From positions 1,240,001 to 1,304,000 of the forward strand of contig JAQJZZ010000002.1 in the NCBI GenBank assembly GCA_030077755.1: a stretch of DNA of 64,000 bases. Reading direction: 5' to 3'. The notes beneath the pieces were generated by a model. That model worked only from the letters and a program-made list of their open reading frames with translations. It ran no database searches and had not been told where the DNA came from. The DNA is from Filosporella fistucella (Eukaryota > Ascomycota > Leotiomycetes > Helotiales). Made by a program: the position numbers and the translations under genes. Below, piece by piece: positions 44,003 to 53,375 of this stretch (position 1 is its first letter; each line of letters opens with the position of its first letter).

Positions 44003-45785
44003 CTAATTAGGAACATAAACACCCTCTTTACAACGTACAACAACTTCCTTGAAGAATCGTCTCCACGCCAATGGATCACCTTTCACCTTTACGAATCTCA
44101 CTTCAAGTAACTCGGCTTCGCCTGACAGGTAAGCGTCAACGACTATATCCCCGCTCATGCTACAGTGTCTGTTATCATCAGTCTTGATCTTGATCCAACC
44201 AAGATGATCTCGTCCTTGCATGTGGGAGATAGGTGGAATAGCGACGTTCATTTGATGAAGAGCGGAAGAGAGGAGTTGAAGGAGTAGAGGGGAGGAGAGG
44301 TGAGAGAAGAAGCGAGTGAGGGAGTAGTTCGGTACGATGTCTCTGAAGCGGCGAGCGTGCTGGGTAAGGCTCAAAGGAACGGAGGGAGCAGGAGTGAATT
44401 GACTCATGCTTGGTTCGTCGGCGAGGGAGTCGAAAGGTTGAACGCTGAGGCCATTCGTCATGGTTGCAATACCTCCATCGCGAGCACTTATAGGCTGACT
44501 TGAACTGTATCCGTTGGCGTTGACTCTCGGCGGCCGTTCCCAATCGAACATGACGTCGTTGATAGGCGTTTCTGGTTGTGTGTAGGAGAATCTGCTACCT
44601 GGGTCTTCTGTGTCAATATCCATTGCATCTTGGCTCTGGCGTGGTCGTTGGGAAGCAGTAGGTTGTTGACTGAAATCGATACGAAGACCTTCAAGCATTT
44701 TCGTTGCTAGACGCAAAGGATCTGTCATCTTGCCATCTGGATTAAGTAGAGGATTCTTTCGAGTGTACCACGGGTGTTGCTTGATAAGATTGAAATTGAA
44801 TCGGTTTCCCGGATCCACATTCATCATTCCTCTCAATAAGGATAGCACGCTACTTGGAAGCTTTTGGAAAAGCTCATCGGTGCTTTTTCCATTCTTTTCC
44901 AGATATTCTCTGAATTCCCAACTTTCTGTTGTAGGTTGATCCCAAGGAGTATTTCCGACCAAAAGAACAAACAGTACCACACCACAAGACCATATGTCAA
45001 CCACATTCGCAGAATAACCAGGTGCTTTCGGCGAATTCTTCGACTGTGTGCTTTTGGAGCAAGTAATGACCTCTGGTGCAATGTATGGAGGACTACCACA
45101 CATGGTTGAGCTGAGTTTCGTCTTTCCTTGGTACTCGAAAAGTGTAGCTAGTCCAAAGTCTGCAATTTTCAAATTGCCACTCTCTGATAGCAAAATGTTT
45201 TCTGGCTTGATGTCTCGATGTCCAACTCCTTTTGAATGCATGTAGCTGACTCCACTGATCAATTGCGTAAAGTAGAAATGTGCAATATCCTCACTAACAC
45301 CCACATCGGCCTCGATCTTGTCGAATAGGTCGCCTCCCTCTGCATATTCCATAGCAATCCATTTCCAGACAGCATCTTCTCCGGTGGCGAACCATTCTAT
45401 AATATTTGGATGCTGGCCGATATGAGAGTGTAACGACACCTCCATAGCAATTTGCTTTGCTGATATCCGGCCATGTTTAACAGCATAAGCCTTGTGTATG
45501 AATTTGACAGCAAAAACGGGAGTTGTGTCAGTTGGAGGAATTGCCTTTTTTATTCTAAAATTGCATCAGTAATGTTTGCAAACAATTTTCGAGTCTCACA
45601 TACGATGCATACGCTCCTCTGCCAATTGTCTTTGAAATTATACGAAAAGGAAGGTCGCGGGGTAGAGGGTCGAGTTGACTCTGGAATGGTTCCATATCCA
45701 TTAGCATTTTCCCAGGCATGTTTGCTTGGGAGTTTGTCAAACATAATGTCAATATCCATCATATTTATCTGCAGCGACTCACCAT
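44003..45785 (-). CDS. chk1: checkpoint kinase Chk1
   Basis: Ser/Thr kinase that stops the cell cycle on DNA damage. My model has three exons: 45783-45785 (ATG only), 45604-45680 and 44003-45554, 543 aa. The first intron (45681-45782) has GTGAGT, a CTAAT branch and CCAG, and yields MSQLDPLPRDLPFR, as fungal Chk1 proteins begin. Kinase motifs: glycine loop GRGAYAS (about 21-27), AVKFIHK with Lys at about 44, HRDIKPEN (139-146), DFGLAT (159-164), CGSPPYIAPEV. The C-terminal KA1-like regulatory domain (about 430-543) includes FFSHLSSPLLLQLL and GDPLAWRRFFKEVV. An alternative unspliced start at 45719 (MPGKM...) keeps frame. It is head to head with ubc11. Confidence 0.95.
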
Positions 45786-46173
45786 ATCCACAGAGTTTTC
45801 AAAAATCCTCCAAGATCCAGTATCCAATGAATTATTATTGTGAACGCGCAGATGTTTCGAGTCCAGAGTGTAACGCGAGGAAGACGCGTCGTTGATTGGC
45901 CGGCTTTTAATCAGCAGCCGTTTCCGTAGCCGTAGCCTCGTCTGTTGTTGTCTAAGGGACGCAACCAGGCGAGCTATAAACAATTCACAAGAGGCTGATG
46001 CTGCGCACCTTTCCTATATTTCCAAAATTCCCAATTTGCTTTGTTGTACACGAATTCTTCGACTCCCCATAATCGCTTTCAAGCATTCTTCGCTAACGAA
46101 ATAACGGCCGTTCATTGTCTCCTTCCTTTGCATCTTGCTACTTCTTGTTGCTTATCGCCTCACCTCGTTCAAC
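45786..46173. promoter_or_regulatory. 388-bp bidirectional promoter, chk1 / ubc11, with ACGCGT (MCB-like) box
   Basis: Between the two start codons. An exact ACGCGT lies at 45894-45899; two more CGCG cores sit at 45884-45887 (aacgcga) and 45845-45848 (aacgcgc), all within 55 bp and nearer chk1. A reversed CCAAT box (gattgg) follows at about 45903-45908. ACGCGT is the known target of the MBF (Mbp1/Swi6-type) G1/S regulator in yeasts; use here is inferred from position and clustering. Confidence 0.6.
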
Positions 46174-46821
46174 ATGAACTACGATATGGAGGACACTCAG
46201 AACTCGGCTCCTGGCACTCTTCCAGCTGCGCAGGCCTCCAAACTTGGAGCTCCAAAGCGTGGGCATGATGCTCAGAGCACAACAAAGAGGTTCAGCAAAT
46301 TTGTTGATACTGTCAGAGCTCATTTCTAACTTATCGCAGATTACAAACCGAGTTGATGCAATTGATGAGCTCATCCGCACCTGGCATTTCTGCTTTCCCT
46401 TCCGACCCAAGCAACATCTTGGCATGGAATGCGACGATTGAAGGTCCTGACGATACACCATACCAAAACCTTACTTTCAAGCTCAGCTTCACTTTCCCAT
46501 CCAACTACCCCTACGCCCCACCTACCGTCCTCTTCAAGACCCCCATCTATCATCCCAATGTCGACTTCTCCGGTAGAATCTGTTTGGATATCTTGAAGGA
46601 CAAGTGGACTGCAGCATACAACATTCAAACCGTACTTTTGAGCTTGCAAAGCTTGCTTGGAGAGCCAAATAAGTAGGTCAATTTGCCACGAAATTGAATT
46701 TCATCACTAATAGATCAGTGCTTCACCATTGAACGGAGAGGCGGCCGAGTTGTGGGACAAGGACGCTGAGCTGTTTAAGAAGAAGGTCCTCGGTCGTCAT
46801 GTTGATGTGGATGATGATTGA
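46174..46821 (+). CDS. ubc11: ubiquitin-conjugating enzyme E2 C type (UbcH10/Ubc11)
   Basis: E2 that works with the anaphase-promoting complex to mark mitotic cyclins and securin. Three exons, 46174-46289, 46340-46672 and 46719-46821, give 183 aa. The N-terminal extension ([15 protein letters not shown]...) is the kind seen in UBE2C. The UBC core begins [10 protein letters not shown]; the HPN motif is at 110-112 and the catalytic Cys at about residue 120 in [14 protein letters not shown]. It then reads [17 protein letters not shown] and, after the last splice, [15 protein letters not shown]. The second acceptor is the downstream ATCAG, not the TAG 5 bp before it, because only that restores the family's ASPLN. 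Confidence 0.95.
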
Positions 46822-48564
46822 AGTGTTGTAATACATTGCCAGAGGTTCTTTGTCAAATTGGCGTTATTCTGGGTGTGCATATGAGGAGTGGCTGTTTTCA
46901 CGTCTTGGATTGTCTTTTTCCGCAGCATTGTCACGGCAGCGATTGAGGCGTTCATGACCCGGACTTGTATTGGTCCACTGTACAGCGCAGACTTTTAAGT
47001 AGAAGTGCTTGGATGGATTAATCGGGTACGAACGCAATTGAAGTCTTAAACATCTTTGAATTGGGATTTGGATTATTTTGTGCTTCATGCTAAGATGCTA
47101 AATGAACTTGAGACGCCTTTAACGAGGATCTCCGTTCAGATGTAGTTTCAACATCTGAGCTGCTCCTCTCCCACCAGCAAAATGTGATACATTGGGAAGA
47201 TGCTAGATTTGGCTACTGAAGTTTAATACAGCTCACGTCATCATAAGAAGGGCAGTCTGATTTTCCCCAATTCACCTCCTCTGGTTAATGTCTTAGTATC
47301 GCAAACAACTCCCCGCGAACAATTTAGACCAAATGCTCAATTCCTCCAAGTCGTTATTGGCACTTTTCCCCCAATTGCAAAATAGAAGAAAGGGCAGAGC
47401 CCCATCAGAAGCTAAGTAGGTAGAAGTGAGGGACAGCAGATTGAAAATCACGCTCAAATGTCATCTTTCGCTTAGGCTGGTAATAATGACCCAAAAATGA
47501 GATGTCATTTGTTTTTGCTCTGACGAAAGAATCTCTCACTAAAGCAAGATAAAATGAAAATGCAATACTTTCTCCGCGCGCATGCGGAGTGAAGAAACCC
47601 TCAGGTTGTTTTCCGTTTGCGAAGGGGGACCTCCTTAGCATCAGTAACGGCATAAGCTTCATTTAACAGAAGACTTAGGATGGAATCTTGGACCAACTGC
47701 AGTCTCAAACGAGCTATGTGATATACACAGAAATGTACTACCTGGCAGCATTGCTTGGATGTTCTAGATTCACCTCCAATTCCACAGACACAACTTAATT
47801 CCACAGCCCTCTCGACAGGCGTAAATCGAATCCCTTGGATGATGAGAAAAGCCTGTTGAACCTTGTGCAAGCAAAAGCAGATTAGTTACAGCATGTGACT
47901 AAATACCTTGTTCGAGACCGAAGAATAACCAGTTTAGTTCGAGCATTTGATTGTATAATAGAGCACCTTAGAAATATGCCAGAACATCAGAGGAACTTTC
48001 AAAAATATCGTTGCAAATCGATTTGATGGAAAACGAGACTCCGTGTACACAAATTCTTTACACCAAAGCAATAAATTTTAGGGGTTCACAAATGACATGC
48101 AGACAAGATCTACTAAGCTTGATTAATTTGGCAAAAAGAAATGCAACAACAGATGGCCCAGACAACAGAAAGTAAGACACGAAAGAAAAGTGGCTAGTTC
48201 GTCGGTTTCTGCGATTTCGGAGTTTGATATGTGTAGATTTCCGGGGACCAGGTAGGTTGTTATTTTGCATTGCTGGAATCTACTTAGATTTTTGATCTAG
48301 GAATTTTAGAACGTGAGGGACCCTTGCCATTTCGCCAGAGGAAATTTGAATTTGTCGTTGTCGCTATTCGTGGTACTCCATGTGCAATCATCAAGTTCTC
48401 CTGCATCAAACGGAGAATCACATCCCCCTCCGTTATTCCACTCACCACTGGACCAAATTTTTTATACGAAAACATATTGGTTTGCGACCTTGACTTTTCA
48501 TTCATAGAAAGCTAGCCAGCAGAATGCACAACTCCACCCAAACCATGCCATGAAAAAAGAGCAC
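46822..48564. other. 1.7 kb convergent intergenic region
   Basis: Between the ends of ubc11 and rpl31. Open frames of 60-90 codons occur on both strands but none starts with ATG in a convincing context or shows domains. Nothing further seen. Confidence 0.55.
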
Positions 48565-49074
48565 CTAAGCATCCTCGACCAATGCGGTTTGCAGTCCCTT
48601 CGCATCCTTGACATTGACGGCTTGAACATATGAGTACAGCTTGTGGACGCTTCCCTCTTCATCGTTACGCTTTCTCGAGATGCGGACACGGAGTCTGTAC
48701 GGAACACCCTTAATACCAGCCTCCCAGACCTTCTTGTTCAATTGGGGATCGAGACGGACATCGACGGTGCCCTAAAATCCGGAATATTAGCACCTGAATT
48801 GTGGCCTCCCTATTCTGCCTCCAAATGACCCCAGGGGTGCGTACCATTGACTTTGTTGCGAAAGCCTTAATCTCCTTGATGGCTCTTGGTGCGCGCTTCT
48901 TGAAGGTGACGCCGTGGAGCTAGATATCAATCAGCATTCCTCCTTCTGATAACCCAATGTCTTCCAGATCCGACGTACTCTCTTGTGGAGGTGAATGGTG
49001 TACTCGCGCGCAACAACGTCTGCGATGGCAGAACGTTGGGTCTTGGCCGCGGGCTTCTTTGCTTTGGACGACAT
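48565..49074 (-). CDS. rpl31: 60S ribosomal protein eL31
   Basis: Cytosolic large-subunit protein near the polypeptide exit tunnel. Three exons, 48979-49074, 48845-48919 and 48565-48771, give 125 aa, the usual length. It reads MSSKAKKPAAKTQRSAIADV, then EYTIHLHKRLHGVTFKKRAP across the first splice, RAIKEIKAFATKSMGTVDV across the second, and ends with LRVRISRKRNDEEGS and SYVQAVNVKDAKGLQTALVE. Both introns are phase 0 with GTACGT or GTACGC donors and TAG acceptors. Confidence 0.97.
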
Positions 49075-49578
49075 TTCTGGACGGAGTCAGATCAAAATTC
49101 GGTGTTCCTTTTAGATCAAATGGTAACGGCCAAACGTACTGTGTGAGGTGGTGTCGTAACTTGGCGTTAAAGTTCGTGGTCGTTGATAAATTTCGAGATC
49201 AAAAAGTTGTGTGGGAATGCGGATAGGCTAAGCGAGTGTTGTTGCTGCCTTATGGCCTCGCCTCGATGAACCACCATCCAAATGGGAAGTAACAAGGAGG
49301 CTGAACGTTAATGAAGTGAGAATTAAACTCAACTTCACAATTTCTAAAACTCTCTGCGCCGGGCGCTTTGTCAACGGGAGGGACAGAGAGAGTCGCAAAG
49401 GCAATCTATCACGAACTCACATTCCCTGCCCGGCAACACTCTCTTCACGACTCGTATTGACTCCTGACGCCTCAGATCTACCTCAAACAATACACTCCTT
49501 ACCCATCAACAACGGCCAATCTTCAACGTCAACTCTTCAAAATCCAAATTCTTCACAGCACAAAAGGTCAAATCCAAG
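49075..49578. other. divergent promoter, rpl31 / Rax1-like RGS protein
   Basis: 504 bp between two start codons. The side near the plus gene is CA/TC-rich leader. No extra gene. Confidence 0.6.
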
Positions 49579-50804
49579 ATGGCAAACCACAGCCCCTCCC
49601 CGGTGCCAGATCTGGCTAGGAATCGGCTCCCAACGTTGTTCGAATGCTTGAGTAGGCGGACTATGGCTCCTGTGGACTTGTTCTTTTACTACATTTTCAT
49701 GCGAGACCAACAGAGATCAGTAGATTATCTAGACTTCTGGTACGGTGCAAATCTGAATGGCAACGCGTTGATTGATAACTGATTGATTAATAGGCTGGAT
49801 GTCGCTCAACATATGTCAATGTGCCGCCATTATGTCAGAGAACTTCGTCGCTCTGTGATGGTTGGGACACCGGATGGTGAAAAGTCAGGCTCGAAACGTT
49901 CATCGGCTATCCTGGAGGGGTTAGGGAATATGGATCATCCACCAGGCGGACCGTCAATGTTCTCGTCGGAAAAGGAGAAAAACACCGATGCGCAAATGTC
50001 AGCCTTCCTCAGAGAAGAAGCCGCTAATGGAGGTGGGATTGGACATTCCCCATCCGGAAGCGTTGGATCGAATTTACGCCACACATCGTCAAACGATAGG
50101 CCTCGTCCAAGCTTCATGAGCAGCCCGAATGTCCAAACCTCAGATTCCAATTCTCCTGAACATACAGTAGCGAGAGCAGATATCCGAGCCTCAGCAGAGA
50201 AGATCCTCTACACGTACCTCCTACCTGGCGCCGAAAGAGAAATCACCCTTCCACATCATATCACACAGGATATTATTGTTTCCATTGAAGAAAGAGGTAG
50301 AGATGATCCAGAAGTCTTCGATGCCGCCAAGGACTATGTTTTTCAAGCTATGGAACGTGATGCTTATCCACCGTTCTTGCAGGCTAGAGCATTTGGCAAT
50401 CTTGTCCCCCCATCATTGATGATGAGATTGATCCTGGGCTTGGTGTCTATGTTTGCAGGATTCTGGACCGGATTTATCCTTATTTTCCTTGACTACCCTC
50501 GTCATACACGAGTCTGGGTAAGCTTCCCAGCTAGTAAAAGTCGTGACATTGCTAACAAATCTTGTAGCTCGTTCTCCCATTCACAATAGCCGCTTATGCC
50601 CTCGCTTCATGGCAGTATAAGCTCGATCCTGTGCTTGCATTAGCCGGGTACAGCGAGTATACTTTCATGAACTTCTCTCAGATCCGTGAGCCGTTTGTCA
50701 AGAAATTACATCTGAAGCGTGCCTTGATGGTTTTCCTGATGGCCGCCTTCGTCGACGCTGCACTTGTTGTTCTCTTTGTTTTTGTACCAGGAAAGAGGTT
50801 GTAA
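49579..50804 (+). CDS. rax1: Rax1-like membrane protein with RGS domain
   Basis: Three exons, 49579-49739, 49794-50517 and 50568-50804, give 373 aa. The RGS-like domain runs from residue 15 to about 205, split by a long Ser/Pro-rich insertion: LPTLFECLSRRTMAPVDLFF and YLDFWLDVAQHMSMCRHYVR before it, then AEKILYTYLLPGAEREITLP and DAAKDYVFQAMERDAYPPFL. Three hydrophobic segments follow: LILGLVSMFAGFWTGFILIF, LVLPFTIAAYALASW and ALMVFLMAAFVDAALVVLFV. This matches Rax1-type fungal RGS proteins, known in yeast for bud-site selection and in moulds for G-protein control of growth. The first join rebuilds DFWLDV. Confidence 0.9.
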
Positions 50805-51180
50805 GAAAATTAATGGGCAGGCCAACTGATTCGCTGGGAGCCAACTGTTAGCTCAGGAGTTAATGAGAGCCGAGCTTTCGAGGAAGTGTAAAATGAGGGT
50901 TCAAATTGGAACGGCGTTGGCGTCTATAGCTGACGATGATTCGAGGCTTGAAATTCAGTTGCTGGCATGATTCATGAATTTTGTGGAATTATTTTGTATT
51001 TGGCTTATAATGCATGGTATACCCTTCTGATACTTTCATATGATTCCATGCAATATTCCATGCAATCTGTACTCGTGATGTATTTTATCTTATCTACTCC
51101 AGGACTGCCCAACGCCACCATAAAGCTTTTCTCGTGTCTCATGATATTCATTTCCCCAGTATCCATGGTCAAGTTTCCGC
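50805..51180. other. short convergent intergenic region
   Basis: 3' UTR space of rax1 and csn7; nothing else seen. Confidence 0.6.
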
Positions 51181-52095
51181 TCAACGCAAGTTCAGGTGTC
51201 CTCCAACACCCCTCTTCTTAGCTGCTCGTGAACCCCGCTTCTCCCCCCCCTCATCATCTTCATCATCAACCTCCATCGCATTCTCGTCGCCATCATCCAA
51301 TCCCCCGCTTCCTCTCTTCGAAGCAGCGCCGGCGCCCAGTTTGTTCCGGAACCCAGCAAGATTAAGCAAGCCCTTTTTCTCTTTCTCCTCCATTGGTGCA
51401 AGAGTATGGCCAGCAGTCGATGAAAGAGAGCCAGACTTCGAATCAACGAGTGTCTCTACATGTTTACTCCACTCCTCTTCCTCTTGCTGTCTCTTCTTCG
51501 CAACAGCCTTGATACTCGCAATCTGCTTCTCTAAATCAGCAAGTGTAGAGTTGCAACGTGTAGACCATTCGTCCAAGGTTGTGAGCATAGACGGAATGGA
51601 ATTCGGTTGGAGATCTCGGAGAGGAGCGACGGAGGTTACAGCCACAAGTTGGTGGTAGGGGTCTAGTGTTGCGGATACCAGGCCAGCATAGATAGCAGAT
51701 ATAACGAGATCTTCGAGCTGCCGTGGTGTTTCCAGTCCGAGAGCTGGCAGTAATCTAGCGTAGGTGAGATCCGCCTGGTTTTTTGCTAGACTGAGGAAAG
51801 AGAGCTGGCGTAGCTTGACTGTTTGGGCTTCATTGAGTGAAGGCAGACCGGAGGTAGACTTGTATTCTGAATAGGTGCCATAACTGAATATTTTGAGAAG
51901 GGCGAGGAAGTTGGAGTGGTCGGGGGAACTGGAAAGGGCTTGGATTTGAGGCGCCTGAAGCAATTCGGCAAAGATGAAGGTATTTGGTGCAGAGGTAGCT
52001 CTTTGAATAAGGTCTGCTGCTGCGCGGGGCGAAGAGGCAGACTTTGTGAGCGCAAGGAAAGGCTCCAAGGCGTTCATGGCCTTGATTTGCTCCAT
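51181..52095 (-). CDS. csn7: COP9 signalosome subunit 7 (PCI domain)
   Basis: Subunit of the COP9 signalosome, which removes Nedd8 from cullins and so tunes SCF-type ligases. Single exon, 304 aa. It opens MEQIKAMNALEPFLALTKSA, followed by SPRAAADLIQRATSAPNTFI and FAELLQAPQIQAL, characteristic of CSN7. The PCI winged-helix part is about 100-165 (KLRQLSFLSLAKNQADLTYA, LEDLVISAIYAGLVSATLD). A coiled coil (LADLEKQIASIKAVAKKRQQ) and an acidic, Gly-rich tail ending in KKRGVGGHLNLR complete it. The start codon lies inside the end of another open frame on the same strand (see 52074-52456). Confidence 0.94.
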   Translation of the reverse strand: MEQIKAMNALEPFLALTKSASSPRAAADLIQRATSAPNTFIFAELLQAPQIQALSSSPDHSNFLALLKIFSYGTYSEYKSTSGLPSLNEAQTVKLRQLSFLSLAKNQADLTYARLLPALGLETPRQLEDLVISAIYAGLVSATLDPYHQLVAVTSVAPLRDLQPNSIPSMLTTLDEWSTRCNSTLADLEKQIASIKAVAKKRQQEEEEWSKHVETLVDSKSGSLSSTAGHTLAPMEEKEKKGLLNLAGFRNKLGAGAASKRGSGGLDDGDENAMEVDDEDDEGGEKRGSRAAKKRGVGGHLNLR

Positions 52096-52456
52096 TTTGA
52101 AGTCGTAGTGAAGTCGAAGTTGGAGTGTGATTCGCTGCCTGTTTGTAGATCCTTAAAAGCTTGGTCTGAAGTCAAGCTTTGCCACCAATTATGGTAGGTA
52201 GTATCGGATGAAATTCTCTTGTCTGGTAGGGGAGAACTACTGCCGGGAACTGAAGTGGAAGGTCCTGTTTCTGTTTGTGTTGAAACGTGGATGATCTTCG
52301 CAGTATCAAAAGATGTTTGAAGCTCCAAGCTAACCCCTCCTTGGGCTGTCTCAGATGGGCTGGTGAGGTTGTCCACAGCAGGCTAGGGAAGCGAGTGCTG
52401 GCCGGGGGGGGGGACTGAAGACCTGGACTCACGACAAAGGCAGCCTTTCTGGCCAT
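52074..52456 (-). CDS. possible small protein overlapping the CSN7 start, unknown function
   Basis: Two exons, 52433-52456 and 52074-52382, join in phase 0 (GTGAGT donor, CCCTAG acceptor) to give 110 aa beginning MARKAAFVPAVDNLTSPSE and containing KRISSDTTYHNWWQSLTSD. The frame ends 22 nt inside csn7 in a different frame. The intron contains a run of ten G/C (52404-52413). I recognise no family. It could be a real gene, an upstream ORF of the csn7 transcript, or chance. Confidence 0.4.
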
Positions 52457-53375
52457 CCGGCTGATATCAGGAACTCTATCGCATTCTGTATCTCGACAGG
52501 CCTCTGAAGCTTGGCTCTCACATTATCTCTTGCAATTGCTGGTATTTAGCAATTAGTATCCAAATTATGGGCATCAAGTGTTAGATCGGCCGCGTAGACT
52601 TGTCCGAAGATGCCAGAGATACTGAATCTAGCTTGCGTTGTTTTCGGACTTCCAGCCCAAAACATCTTATTCGAGTGTTCAAATTCATAGCGCACGGTAC
52701 ACTTGACGGGGGTTGGTAGGGGTTTCGTGGCCTTGAACAGTCTTTTGAGACAGGTCTGATTCTTTTTCAAGCGCCCAAGTCATCTAATCATTCACACTTG
52801 TCTCTATCCTTCCGTACAGTACTGTACATAATTGCTGTGTCACCCTTTGTCCCTCAGTCACAAGTGCCAGCTCGTACTTTCCACCGCCACTGGCCTTTTC
52901 AACCCCATCCTCGAAGATAATATACAAAGAGATCTACTCTCAGTTCTAAGATAGCCTTAGAAGTCTACGAGTTCGGTATTAGAGCAATCCACGAATTTTT
53001 AGGTGTGATCACGAAATCCTAAAATAATCTCCGGGAGTTGGCTCAGCCGTCCTGACCGCCGACAACGATACCTGATTCGGCATTCGAGCGGCCACTCAGC
53101 TTCACCACATCACGCACTCATGCAGTAGAAGCTGGTCTTCTGCCTCTAATACCGAGATATTGAATATATTGTCAGTGCATCCTACTCAATCGGCTGATGG
53201 TTTCCTTCCCACTGCCATTGCCGTTGTCTGGCTTGTCCATTTATCCTAATACGCGCTGACATTTCCGGGTCTAGTAAGCCGAGCAGATTATCGATCAATC
53301 TGTAAGACGGAATTGTTCAAATACTCCTACTGCCTGTTCAGCGCAGTCGCTGAGAGGAGGGGCATTTGATTCACG
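52457..53375. other. divergent promoter region, csn7 side / ccc2
   Basis: 0.9 kb. A 74-codon minus frame (52546-52770) has no ATG start of note. Contains a pyrimidine-rich ccc2 leader. No further gene. Confidence 0.55.

Noticed and set aside
45550..45762. 70-codon frame MMDID... overlapping the chk1 5' end
   Set aside because: Out of frame with the kinase; best explained as intron 1 plus exon 2 read in the wrong frame. Kept as a possible regulatory ORF only if intron 1 is retained.
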